Below, one piece after another: positions 1 to 11,500 of a DNA stretch of 64,000 nucleotides. The stretch spans positions 8,250,949-8,314,948 of the forward strand of contig JASKMD010000006.1 of the NCBI GenBank assembly GCA_030144725.1, written 5' to 3'. Position numbers and translations under genes: made by a program. Below the pieces are notes generated by a model, which was not told where the DNA came from, did not search any database, and saw only the letters and a program-made list of their open reading frames with translations. Positions within the stretch are counted from its first letter, which is position 1. Each line of letters begins with the position of its first letter. Origin of the DNA: Haematococcus lacustris. Its lineage: Eukaryota; Chlorophyta; Chlorophyceae; Chlamydomonadales; Haematococcaceae.

Positions 1-3000
1 AGCAGGCTCCGTTGCCCTGCTCTCCCACCTGCCCGTCCTCTGCTCCATTGGCAGTGGTGGCTCGCAGCTTTGGAGGGGGTAGGGCGAATGTGGGGAGGCG
101 CAGTCCCAACCTCTTGGCCGATCTGGGCCTTGGCAGCGGAAGGATGTGTGCCAGGGATGCGGATGCATCTGTGGTTGCTGGCGGGAGGGTGGCTGACTGG
201 CCATCACATGCCACAGGGCAGCCTGCATGACTGCTAATGGGCACAAAGATGGGGTTCATGCATTGCATGGGCTGCTCCTCCTGCTCCTGCTCACAACTGC
301 CGTGTCCCACAGCTGCCGTGGTGCCAGCTGCTGCCATCACAGATACCTCCAGGCTCAGCCGCTCTGTAGGAACTGTTGTGTGCCTGACCGTGCTCGTTCC
401 CTTTGCTGACCCCACACTCATTGCAGTATTGCGCCTTAGTGCCAGAGCCGCCAGCACAGGTTGCGACAAGGTGCTGCTACTGCCAGTAGAGTAGCTGACT
501 ATGGTGCCCGTCACATTTGAGCCAGGCCAAACAGGGGCTAGACACAGCGGCTGGCCAGGGCTACCCTGTGCAGCCAGCTCTACAGGCCACTGGCTGCACC
601 TCAGCAGCGCATCCTGCACAGCAAACACACATGCAGGGTGCAGTGAAGGGGCTAGACATGCTGCCTTCCCTTTGCCATGCTGGGCACTCCTGCCTCACTG
701 GCTTGCACCTAGCTCACCTGCAGCTGGGTGGCGAAGGTGATGGCTGCCTGGGGGGAGTGGAAGCACAGGAGGAAGCTGCAGGGCAGCAGGCAGCAGGGGC
801 GCTCTCAGATGCTTGGCATTGCATGGACGTGCCAGCAAAGGATGAGGATAAGCTGCAGGACAAGATACAGAGATGATATTGGATGATAGCAGCAGCCTTC
901 CTCATTCGCCCGGAGCAAAGGAAGCAAATAATGTGCGCGAGTGTGACCTCTCTGACCTTAGGGTCCTAGGCACTGCCGCTGGTGTTCAAACTTGGCACCC
1001 CTGGCCTGCACTGCTGCCCCTTACCTGTCACCCTCAGTGGCCCACTCATAGCCTGAGCTGTCCAGGGCCAGCCGCCTGACCTGCAGGTAGCAAGAGGAGG
1101 GCAGCTGTGAGGGCTGTTGCTGTTGCTGTTGTCAGCCGCGTTATTTGACGACTCATCTCACCAGGTCGTCATGCAACTTCATGCTGGCCTCCACCACCAC
1201 AGCTGGCAGTGTCTCCTGCAAACCCACAGCCAGGCTGAGGTAGACAGGCCTTCAAGTATGACAGGCCACTGTAAGCAGCAGCTATCGCATCTGTAGTATC
1301 CGGCACGCTTCAGTCGCGGCTGCCACGGCAGGCTGCAGCAACATGTGGTGTGGTGCAGCAATGACAGCAGCGAGCATTGTACCTACAACCACAGTGCCGT
1401 TGTACTTTGTAAATGCTGCCCTCTTTGTCTGGGTGTGAGTGCAGCCCTGCTCACCCATAGCTTGCTTGAGCCCTGCACGTCCGTGATGACTAGGGTGGCC
1501 TTGTCTCCAGCAGCAGGCGGCAGCACATGGCCCAGCAGGGAGCGCTGCAGCTTGGCATTGCGGCGCAGGTTGGTGATGATGACGGCCAGCAGCAGCAGCA
1601 GCAGGGAGCACACCCCCACTGGCACGGCTATGACAGTGGCCAGCACATGAGGGCTGAGGCCAGGTGAACCTGCAAGCAAGTGAGCAGACACAGCAACAGG
1701 GACTATGCATGTGCTCTAGTCACGGTGACCCCCTGACCCTCTGAGCCCTCAGGCTGATGGTCACGCTGCTCCCTGACCCCTCACCCTGCACTGGAAGCTG
1801 GGCCCTGCCTTCTCACCTGTGGATGGAGGCGGATGGGGTGGTGAGGGCGGGGCGGGAGGTTGGGGTGGTGGCACGAAGCCAGTGGTGCCCCACAGCTGCT
1901 CCCTGAAGGCTGTTGTGCCCAGGCTGTCCCTCAGAGCCCTCAGGCTGATGGTCATGGCGTGCATGGCTGTGGCAAAATCATCTGGGGTGCAGGGGCCGTG
2001 AGAGGCCTGCAGGGGATGGCAGGGCCATGCAACAACATGCAAGCAGGGTACACAACTGCTCCAGTCGGTCCAGGGGTCTAGCTGCTCCATGGTCCCTGTG
2101 TGGTCACAGTGGCGCTCAAGCCTACGTCTGTGCATGACCTGGCCTGGATGTCAAGTAACCAGCAAACTACCTAGTCCACCGGCAGGAGCACAGCACAGGT
2201 GAGTGCCTCTCTAAGTCCAAGCTGCACCTTGCTGATCAGTAAGCTCACTGGGACCGACAGTGCGAGGGACATGTCTGGGCCTGCGCAAGTACCAAGCAGT
2301 GCAGTGGCAGCTTCCCATGAAGCAGGCAGGCAGCAGGGGCTGCACCGCCAGGCACCTCCAGGCACTTATGGGTTGAGATTTAATGAAGACAGCTGGTAGA
2401 GAGCTAGAGGTTGAAACACCACCCTCTGCTGCTGTGCAAATGGGCATGTCTTAGCAAGCTTTGAGCAGCTTTGAACTGTGACATGAACACAGATCTGATG
2501 CGTGCGGCAGCCATTAGAGCAGATTGGTAGCAGCTTGGTACAGCTGGTGATACATCTCATCGTAGCGCAGTACAACATGCTGTGCAACATGTGACATGAG
2601 GGGCAACGCATCGTGACAGGGAAGGGAAATGAGCTGCTTGTGACTAAAGCTTCTGGTATTGGCAAAGCATCCAGCAAACAGAGAAGGATATTGACCGGCC
2701 CACCAGCGTCAACATTGGTCCAGCGGCCAGTTCAGTACAATATGCTGGCAACACGCAACATGCAACATGAGGGGCAGTGCATTGTGACAGGGAAGGGAAA
2801 TGAGCTGCCCACCAGCGTCAGACTGGGTCCAGCGGCCATCCATCCTTGGCTCCATGGCTGTGGTCCGAATGTCCAGGGCGTCGCTGACCGCTGATGCAAA
2901 CGCCTGCACGGGCTATGCTCAGGGCTGGCACCACCCACATCACAGCTGGCAGCCAGGTGTACGGACCAGGTCAGCTCCATGTCTTGCTGCCACCCAACAA

Positions 3001-5585
3001 CTCCTACCAAGACGTCAGCATCAAGGTAGCCATTTCTACGCCAGCTGCTCAGGTCAGGTCGCAAGATGTCGCCGTATTCGTAGTCGCGTAGACCTACAGT
3101 CGCCAAAACATATCACTGGCAACAGCTCCCGGGCTCGGCAGCTTAGTTACAACATGCTTGCAGCATGCTACGCATGCAACATGAACCGCATGCTTGCACT
3201 GACGAGGGGCAGCCATAGGGAGGTCTCGGGTGTTGGGCCAGTGATAGCCAGGCGGGGTGCATTGACATTGCATGCAAGCATGGTGTGGCTGCATCACATA
3301 CTACAGGTGTGCTGTAGTTGAAGTTATGTTGTGACCATGCTCGCAAGCCCAGCCGCGTCCATGTTAACACTCACCATACACCTCCCGCTCACCATACACC
3401 GCTAGCACCCCACCGCCTTGGGCTGCCCAGACATAAGCCGCCCGTTTGATGGTTCGACAGGGATATCAATTTCACTTGCATTGGTGAGAGCTGGTGGCGG
3501 CGCAAGAGCTGTGCTGGTGGCCTGGCCTCATGGCATTGTGACACCCACAGGCGGATGAGCGAGCAGCTCTTTGAGCAGCCCTAACAAGAGTAGCACTGTT
3601 TGATTAGATTAAGAATCACCCATAGTGCCTTGGTGAGCTTTCACTCCTAGTAACGATGAGTGAGCTCCCACATTCTGCATGTGTTTAAGTTGGCAACACT
3701 GGGTTAAACAGGACTTACCAGTTTCCCGCATAGGTGCCAGCCCAATCCCCGGGGTTTGTAGCAACAGCTGCACGGCACACAGAGAGTGTGGCAGTTGTGG
3801 GCCCTGGGCGATCTGAGGTGCTGACTGAGGCCGAGGCCAGTGAGCCCCACCTTTGTGTTGTGAGGCCCGCCTGCATGTCATGGCATGCAGGCGACATTGC
3901 AGACATAAGTGTCATAGGCATTGAACCAGGTCAGGCTGCTCCCTACACAGCCGGCTGCCTACACACACCCACCAAGGTGTGCCAGCGCTGCGTACATGGC
4001 TTCCCTAAGCTGCAGCGGGGCTGTGGAAGTCATGCTTAGGAGAACAGCGGGGCGGGATCTGGAAGGGGCTACATTCACTGCTCCTCCTCCGTTCCTACAT
4101 GGAGGCACCTCACCAGCGCACGTCAGAAAGCTCATGACACTCTTGGCACATTACGCCACATTGCTGGCAGGATCATTCCCTAGTGGGTAGCCTAGATCCT
4201 AGATCCTAGATCCTAGAGCCTGGCAGGATCATTCCCTAGTGGGCACGTGATGGCTCAAAGTCCCTCTCCGCCCCCATCTGAGCTCATGATACTCTTGTCA
4301 CATCATGCCAAATGGCTCAGCAAAGGACAACTACAGACCAGTGGTAGCCGAGAGCCCTTGTAGTCGTCTGCCTTGTAAGCGCATGCTACCCTGAGCCATG
4401 ACACCCCTTACTGTGTTGTGCGCCGGCTGTTGCACAGGTCCTGGCGGCAGGGCACCAGCTGCATGGTGCTGCGGTCCAACACCTCGGTGCTGCCGGGCAA
4501 AATGGACATGGTCAGCTGCCTGGAGGCAAGAGAAAGGCTGCATGTGATTTGTGTGCTGCTTCAACTATGACGACATGAGCCTCAGCTTACCCCCGGTACA
4601 CATAATTTATGCCGATTTGGTGCAGGGCTTTGAAGACTTCGGCATCATTGATGGCTATGGCGCATTGTGCCATGTCGATAAAGCTCGGGGCAGCAAAGGT
4701 CCTCAGGAAAGGAGTAAGGTCTGCCACAAGCTGCAGCACCTGCAGGAACAGCAGTCATGCCCACTTTACCGCCGCCCTTGTACATGGTTTGGTGTGGCTG
4801 CACCCTGGAGCTGATACAGGGGCAGCCACATTGCGCCCAGCCCAAAGTGGTCTGTGGTTTGTAGTTGCCATGGTCTGATGTGGCTGCACCCTGGAGCAAC
4901 CACGTTGCTGCCACCTTACAGGCTACACTTTGACAGGATCCAAGCTTGGGAACAAGTTGGCCAGTGGGTCTGAGAGAAGGCTGGCCCCCGTTGGCAAGGA
5001 GTACCAGCAGGGCTACAAGCGGGTCAATGACCGGCTGCCCAAGATCAGGCAGAGGCTGCACCGGGCTGCAGAGTACCGGCGAGGCATTGATGGTCGGGCC
5101 CGTAACAATGCATAGGCCCTAGTAGTTTGAGCAGGCTGTTAACCTTATAAAGCATTAAGCTGTTAGTTTTGATGAGGTGCCCAGTGGTCAAGGGGGATTA
5201 GCCCCAGGAAAGAGTGCCACCGGAGTGGGGTTGGTAGTTATCAAGGGTGCGACCGAGGATGCTACAACATGCTTGTAGTAGCTGAGTGAGATTACCCACA
5301 GGCAAGCATGTTGTTCCTTGTTGAATAAGTTTTGTTTGGCTGAGAGAAGGCTGGAGGGCTGAGGGCTTGTGTAGAGGCGGCAACCACAGCATACCAGCTA
5401 CACCAGGTGCAGGAACCTGACGGGGTGAAGGCAGCAGCTGAGGTGTTGCATTGCATGACTCACCTGCTGCATGGCTGTGTTGTTAGTCAGAGGCTCCAGG
5501 GTCAGTGGGTCATACAGCCAACCCTGGGTGGGGCCAACGGTCTGCATGATGCTGGCCATGACTGCATGGATTAAGAACAAGACAC
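1..5585 (-). CDS. Receptor-type nucleotide cyclase, tandem copy B (5'-truncated, runs off the window)
   Basis: Second copy of the receptor nucleotide cyclase described at 5586-14985, read right to left. It begins inside the ectodomain exon (residues HAVMASIMQT, then GPTQGWLYDPLTLEPLTNN, minus strand from about 5575). Further ectodomain exons lie at about 4575-4750 (VLQLVADLTPFLRTFA), 4440-4520 (PGSTEVLDRSTMQLVPC) and 3000-3106 (NGYLDADVL). A proline-rich juxtamembrane exon (about 1815-2010) precedes the membrane-spanning exon 1455-1669, which ends in the cyclase entry motif TLVITDVQGSSKLW with the first metal-binding Asp. Later cyclase exons contain ASMKLHDDL (about 1155-1210), SGYEWATEGD (about 1025-1085) and FHSPQAAITFATQLQ (about 720-775). 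The long insert that follows is cut at position 1. There is no start codon or signal peptide: the 5' half of the gene is missing at the junction near 5585. The product would convert ATP or GTP to the cyclic nucleotide at the plasma membrane; substrate preference cannot be read. Probably a truncated duplicate. Confidence 0.7.
1..5585. repeat. Tandem segmental duplication, unit B
   Basis: This block is repeated at 6541-12730 in the same orientation. Position 1 pairs with 6541, the membrane exon at 1669 pairs with 8683, and the ectodomain around 5500 pairs with about 12640. Exons and introns are both conserved with scattered substitutions, so the duplication is recent. The offset grows from 6540 to about 7140 because unit A has gained a 269-bp inverted-repeat element and contains the 500-N gap. 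Confidence 0.9.
4930..5115 (+). pseudogene. Transposon ORF 3' remnant (GKEYQQGYK family)
   Basis: Plus-strand open frame antisense to a cyclase intron. It ends in a Lys/Arg-rich tail (GKEYQQGYKRVNDRLPK, then RQRLHRAAEYRRGIDGRA) and a stop at 5113-5115. A diverged copy lies at 12171-12313 in the paired duplication unit, so the insertion predates the duplication. The spacing of a GKEY...GY.R motif resembles the C-terminus of the Fanzor-like ORFs elsewhere in the window (GKEYPGLGYKR), so this may be the tail of a second, related element. No catalytic motif survives. Confidence 0.4.
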
Positions 5586-8500
5586 CATCACCTCGTCAGC
5601 AGCCAGGCCAGTGTGCAGGCCCTGCAGCACGATGACAACGTAGGCATCAGCAGGGGCACAGCGTCATGAGCTTGCTGCTTCAGGCAAGGCACTACCTTAG
5701 TTGTGCAATCATGCCCCTGGTGCACTGCATTGAAGGCAGGAGGTTGGCATAGGCAGAAGATTGGCAGCAGCTAAGGTTAGGAGCAGGCTGAGGTTAGGAG
5801 CAGGCTGAGGTTAGGAGCAGGCTGAGGTTAGGAGCAGGCTGAGGTTAGGAGCAGGCTGAGGTTAGGAGCAGGCTGAGGTTAGGAGCAGGCTGAGGTTAGG
5901 AGCAGGCTGAGGTTAGGAGCAGGCTGAGGTTAGGAGCAGGCTGAGGTTAGGAGCAGGCTGAGGTTAGGAGCAGGCTGAGGTTAGGAGCAGGCTGAGGTTA
6001 GGAGCAGGCGCGCTGCACTGCGTTGAAGGCAGAAGGCGTTGAGGATAGCCTCCCTCAACTCAAACCCTCTGTCCCCAGCCAGCAGCCAGCAGCCCCACTT
6101 ACAGCTATTCCGGCCCTTACCACAACACTGGCTACTCACCACCCTGACCCTGAGGCCCGCCAGCACAGTGAGGGCTGCTGGCGCCTCCGCCTCCACCTCC
6201 TTGTACAGCTCACACAGCCGCTGCCAGCCCACCCTGACCTGGTCAAGGCGGGGCTGCCACTGCTCAGGAGACTCTTTGTGGTCCGACACAGATGCCTGCA
6301 TGGTAGTACACACAACCGTGGACATTCAGGCAACACATGCATGTTCAAGGATGTTCAAGCACGTTCAAGGATGGCTGAAGCAACAAAAAAGATTACCTGC
6401 TTCATGCCATCCTCTTCCTCACAGAAGCTGAACGTTGTGTTGGATACTTCTTTTCCAGGTTGGCGCGTGAGCAGGCTCAGGAGCCCCTGTGACAGGGCAT
6501 CTCACAGTAACAGTTTGTGGTTTAGGAAGCAAGGGGTGGCAGCAGGCTCCGTTGCCCTGCTCTCCCACCTGCCCATCCTCTACTCCATGGCCATTTGCAG
6601 TGATGGCCCGCAGCTTTGGAGGGAGTTGGTTGAAAGTGGGGAGGCGCAATCCCAACCTGATTGCTGATCTGGGCTTTGCCAGCGGAAGACTCTGTGCCAC
6701 GGATGCAGATGCATCTGTGCTCGCTGGCGGGAGGGTGGCTGACTGGCCATCACATGCCACAGGGCCGCCTGCGTGACTGCTTGTGGGCACAAAGATGGGG
6801 TTGATGCGCTGCGCGGGCTGCTCCTCCTGCTCACAGCTGCCGTGTCCCACAGCTGCCGTGCTGCCAGCTGCTGTTGTCACAGACAGCGCAAGGCCCAGTT
6901 GCTCTGAAGATATGGCTGTGCGGCTGACTGTGCTCGCTCCCTTTGTTGACAACACACTCATGACAATGCTGGGCCTCAGTGCTGGAGCCGACAGCACAGG
7001 TTGCGACGAGGTGCTGCTGCTGGCAGTGGAGTGTCTGACTATGGTGCCCATCACATGTGAGCCAGGCCACACAGGGGCTAGGCAGAGCGGCTGGCCAGGG
7101 CTGCCCTTTGCAGCCAGCTCTACAGGCCACTGGCTGCACCTCAGCAGCGCATCCTGCACAGTTCAGGACCATGCAGGGTGCAGTGAAGGGGCTAGACATG
7201 CTGCCTTCCCTTTGCCATGCTGGGCACTCCTGCCTCACTGCCTTGCACCTGGCTCACCTGCAGCTGGGTGGCGAAGGTGCCATGCAGGGGCAAAAGGGTG
7301 TGTGGCTATGTGAGCGCTGCCCTTGTGCCTGGGCCATGGCAGCATGCAACATGGCAGCATGACCATCCTGCCTTAGCTCACCTGCAGCTGGGTGGAGAAG
7401 ATGATGGCTGCCTGGGGTGAGTGGAAGCACAGAAGGAAGCTGCAGGGCATCAGGCAGCAGCGGCGCTTACCGATGCTTGGCATTGCATGGCCGCACACCA
7501 GCCCACTGGAAGTGCCAGTGAAGGGTGACTCATGAATACATAGGTGATGTTCACAGGCCAGCATGAGGGGCAGTGTAAAAGGTAGCAAAGACACCCTTAG
7601 TGCGTGATCGTGACCTCTCTGACCTCTGGAATCTGGGCATTGCCGCTGATGTTAACACCAGGCACCCTGGCCTGCTCTGCTGCCCCTCACCTGTCGCCCT
7701 CAGTGGCCCACTCATAGCCTGAGCTGTCCAGGGCCAGCTGCCTGACCTGCAGGTAGCAGAAGGAGGGCAACTGTGAGGGGCTCGCCCTGCCAGAGTTACC
7801 TAACCTGCATGGGGTTGTGTTCAAGCTGGCAATGAGCAACGTAGAATTCAGTAGCCAGGCCCATTGACCGACCTTGCCCGTTTAGGCTGATATTCTGCAT
7901 AGGTAGCTTGTTATGTAAGCAATTCACCCCAAAAATCAGGTCGGAAAAGTCTTAACGTCCTTTACACAGTACTTAACGTCCGGCACGGGCCACGCGCCTC
8001 CGCCTTTAACTTTTCTGACCTGATTTCTTTTGGGATGAATTGCTGAGTATTGAAGTTTTAGCCTAAATGGGCAAGGTCTGTCAAGGGGCCTGGCTACTGA
8101 ATTCTACGAGTGCGTCTTAGCTGCAGCGGACGCTATCACTCAGTGCTCAGTGCTCAACTCAGCGAGTCAACTCACCAGGTCGTCATGCAACTTCATGCTG
8201 GCCTCTACCACCACAGCTGGCAGTGTCTCCTGCAAACCCACAGCCAGGCTGAGGTAGACAGACCTTCAAACATGACAGGCCACTGTAAGCAGCAGCTAGC
8301 GTATCTGTAGTATCCAGCACGCTTCAGTCACGACTGCCACGGCTGGCTGCATCAACATGTGGTGTGGTGCAGCAATGACAGCAGCGAGCATTGTACCTAC
8401 AACCACAGTGCCGTTGTACTTTGTAAATGCTGCCCTCTTTGTCTGGGTGTGAGTGCAGCCCTGCTCACCCATAGCTTGCTTGAGCCCTGCACGTCCGTGA

Positions 8501-11500
8501 TGACTAGGGTGGCCTTGTCTCCAGCAGCAGGCGGCAGCACATGGCCCAGCAGGGAGCGCTGCAGTTTGGCATTGCGGCGCAGGTTGGTGATGATGACGGC
8601 CAGCAGCAGCAGCAGCAGGGAGCACACCCCCACTGGCACGGCAATGACAGTGGCCAGCACATGAGGGCTGAGGCCAGGTGAACCTGCGGGCAAGTGAGCA
8701 GACACAGCAACAGGGACTGTGCATGTGCTCCCCTGTGCTTTGTGTAGGCAGAGTCTACACTTTGCACTGCTTTTGAGGTAGGCACAAGGTGATGGCACCA
8801 TAGCACCATAGCACTGCTGCCCGGCCTGCTCCCTTAATCCTGAGCCCGGCCTGCGACCTGACCCCTCACCCTGCACTGGAAGCTGGGCCCTGCCTTCTCA
8901 CCTGTGGATGGAGGCGGATGGGGCGGTGAGGGCGGGGCAGGAGGTTGGGGTGGTGGCACGAAGCCAGTGGTGCCCCACAGCTGCTCCCTGAAGGCTGTTG
9001 TGCCCAGGCTGTTCCTCAGAGCCGTCAGGCTGATGGTCATGGCGTGCATGGCTGTGGCAAAATCATCTGGGGTGCAGGGGCCGTGAGAGGCCTGCAGGGG
9101 ATGGCAGGGCCATGCAACAACATGCAAGCAGGGTACACAACTGCTCCAGTCGGTCCAGGGGTCTAGCTGCTCCATGGTACCTGTGTGGTCACAGTGGCGT
9201 TGAAGCCTACGTCTGTGCATGGCCATGGCCTGGATGTCAAGTAACTAGCAAACTACCTAGTCCACCGGCAGGAGCACAGCACAGGTGAGTGCCTCTTTAA
9301 GTCCAAGCTGCACCTTGCTGATCAGTAAGCTCACTGGGACCGACAGTGCGAGGTACATGTCTGGGCCTGCGCAAGCACCAAGCAGTGCAGTGGCAGCTTC
9401 CCATGAAGCAAGCAGGCAGCAAGGGCTGCACCGCCAGGCACCTCCAGGCACTTATGGGTTGAGATTTAATGAAGACAGCTGGTAGAGAGCTAGAGGTTGA
9501 AACACCACCCTCTGCTGCTGTGGGAGCAGGCAAATGGGCATGTCTTAGCAAGCTTTGAGCAGCTTTGAACTGTGACATGAACACAGATCTGAAGCGTGCG
9601 GCAGCCATTAGAGCAGATTGGTAGCAGCTTGGTACAGCTGGTGATACATCGCATCGTAGCGCAGTACAACATGCTGTGCAACATGTGACATGAGGGGCAA
9701 CGCATCGTGACAGGGAAGGGATATGAGCTGCTTGTGACTAAAGCTTCTGGTATTGGCAAAGCATCCGACAAATAGAGAAGGATTAAGCTGCCCACCAGCG
9801 TCAGACTGGGTCCAGCGGCCATCCATCCTTGGCTCCATGGCTGTGGTCCGAATGTCCAGGGCGTCGCTGACCGCTGATGCAAACGCCTGCACGGGCTATG
9901 CTCAGGGCTGGCACCACCCACATCACAGCTGGCAGCCAGGTGTACAGACCAGGTCAGCTCCATGTCTTGCTGCCACCCAACAACACTTACCAGGACGTCA
10001 GCATCAAGGTAGCCATTTGCACGCCAGCTGGTCAGATTGGGCCATAAATGGTTGCCGTATAAGTAGTTGCGTAGGCCTGCAACCGCCAATGACACATCAC
10101 TGACAACAGCTTAGCGGCGCAGCAGGTTGGTACATGTGTGTGATGTGTGACATGTGCTGGATGACTGGCGAAGCCAGTACACTACGTGTGGGACGATGCG
10201 GACACTGAGCGCAACTAAGGTGTGTATGGCCGAGGAGATGGGGATGAGTCCATTCGTCCGCAGCCCGTCAGATATACCAAAAGCGCGGTCAATGGCAAGC
10301 CCCAACAAGAGACTTGCACTGGCTGTCTGATGATTCATGAGTGAGCTTTCACTGCTGTGCATGTGGTTAAACGGTACTTACCACTTTCCCGCATAGGGGC
10401 CAGCCCAGCCCCCGGGTGCTGGAGCAACAGCTGCACAGCACACAGAGAGTTCAGCAATTGTGGGCCAGGGGCGGTCTCAGTAGCTGAATGAGGCGGAGGC
10501 CAGTGAGGCGCACCTTTGTGATGTGAGGCCCACCTGCACGGCATGACATGCAGGCGACTTTGCAGACATAAGTGTCATAGGCATTGAACCAGGTCAGGCT
10601 GCTCCCTACACAGCCGGCTGCCTACACACACACACACCAAAGTGGGCTAGCGCTGCGTACATGGCTTCCCTTAGCTGCAGCGGGGCTGTGGAGGTCATGC
10701 TTAGGAGAACAGAGGGGCGGGCTCTGGTGGGGGCCACATTAACTGTTCCTCCTCCGCTCCTACACGAAGGCACCTCACCAGCGCACGTCAGAAAGCTCAT
10801 GACACTCTTGGCACATTACGCCACATTGCTGGCAGGATCATTCCCTAGTGGGTAGCCTAGATATGGCGCCTTTGTGGACCATCAAGCCTAAGCTAGCTTG
10901 TAAGGGGCATGCTACCCTGAGCCATGCCACCCTTACTCACTGTGTTGTGCGCCGGCTGTTGCACAGGTCCTGGCGGCAGGGCACCAGCTGCATGGTGCTG
11001 CGGTCCAACACCTCGGTGCTGCCGGGCAAAATGGACATGGTCAGCTGCCTGGAGGCAAGAGAAAGGCTGCATGTGACTTGTGTGCTGCTTCAACTATGAC
11101 GACATGAGCCTCAGCTTACCCCCCATACACATAGTTGTTTCTGTTTTGAGTTATGGACTTGAACGTTTCGGCATCGTTGATGATTATGGCGCACTGCGCC
11201 ATGTTGATACCGCTCGAAACAGCAACGGTCCTCAGGAAAGGAGCAAGATCTGCCATGAGCTGGAGCACCTGCAGGAACCGCAGCCATGTTAAACTCCATT
11301 ACCCACACTTTCCCTCGGACAGCAAATAGTTGGGAAGAAGCTCTGGGGCTCTGAGGCAGCTGGGTGAAGAAGAGAGTGGGGAAAGTGTGCAGCGCCCCCT
11401 GGAGATGTGCAAATGGGAGGGCCTGGAGTCTCTGCCCNNNNNNNNNNNNNNNNNNNNNNNNNNNNNNNNNNNNNNNNNNNNNNNNNNNNNNNNNNNNNNN

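Noticed and set aside
5773..6009. Possible CRISPR-like array (regular short repeats)
   Set aside because: Units are contiguous with no unique spacers; this is a minisatellite in a eukaryotic intron. The same applies to 17287-17450, 42985-43275 and 46987-47075.
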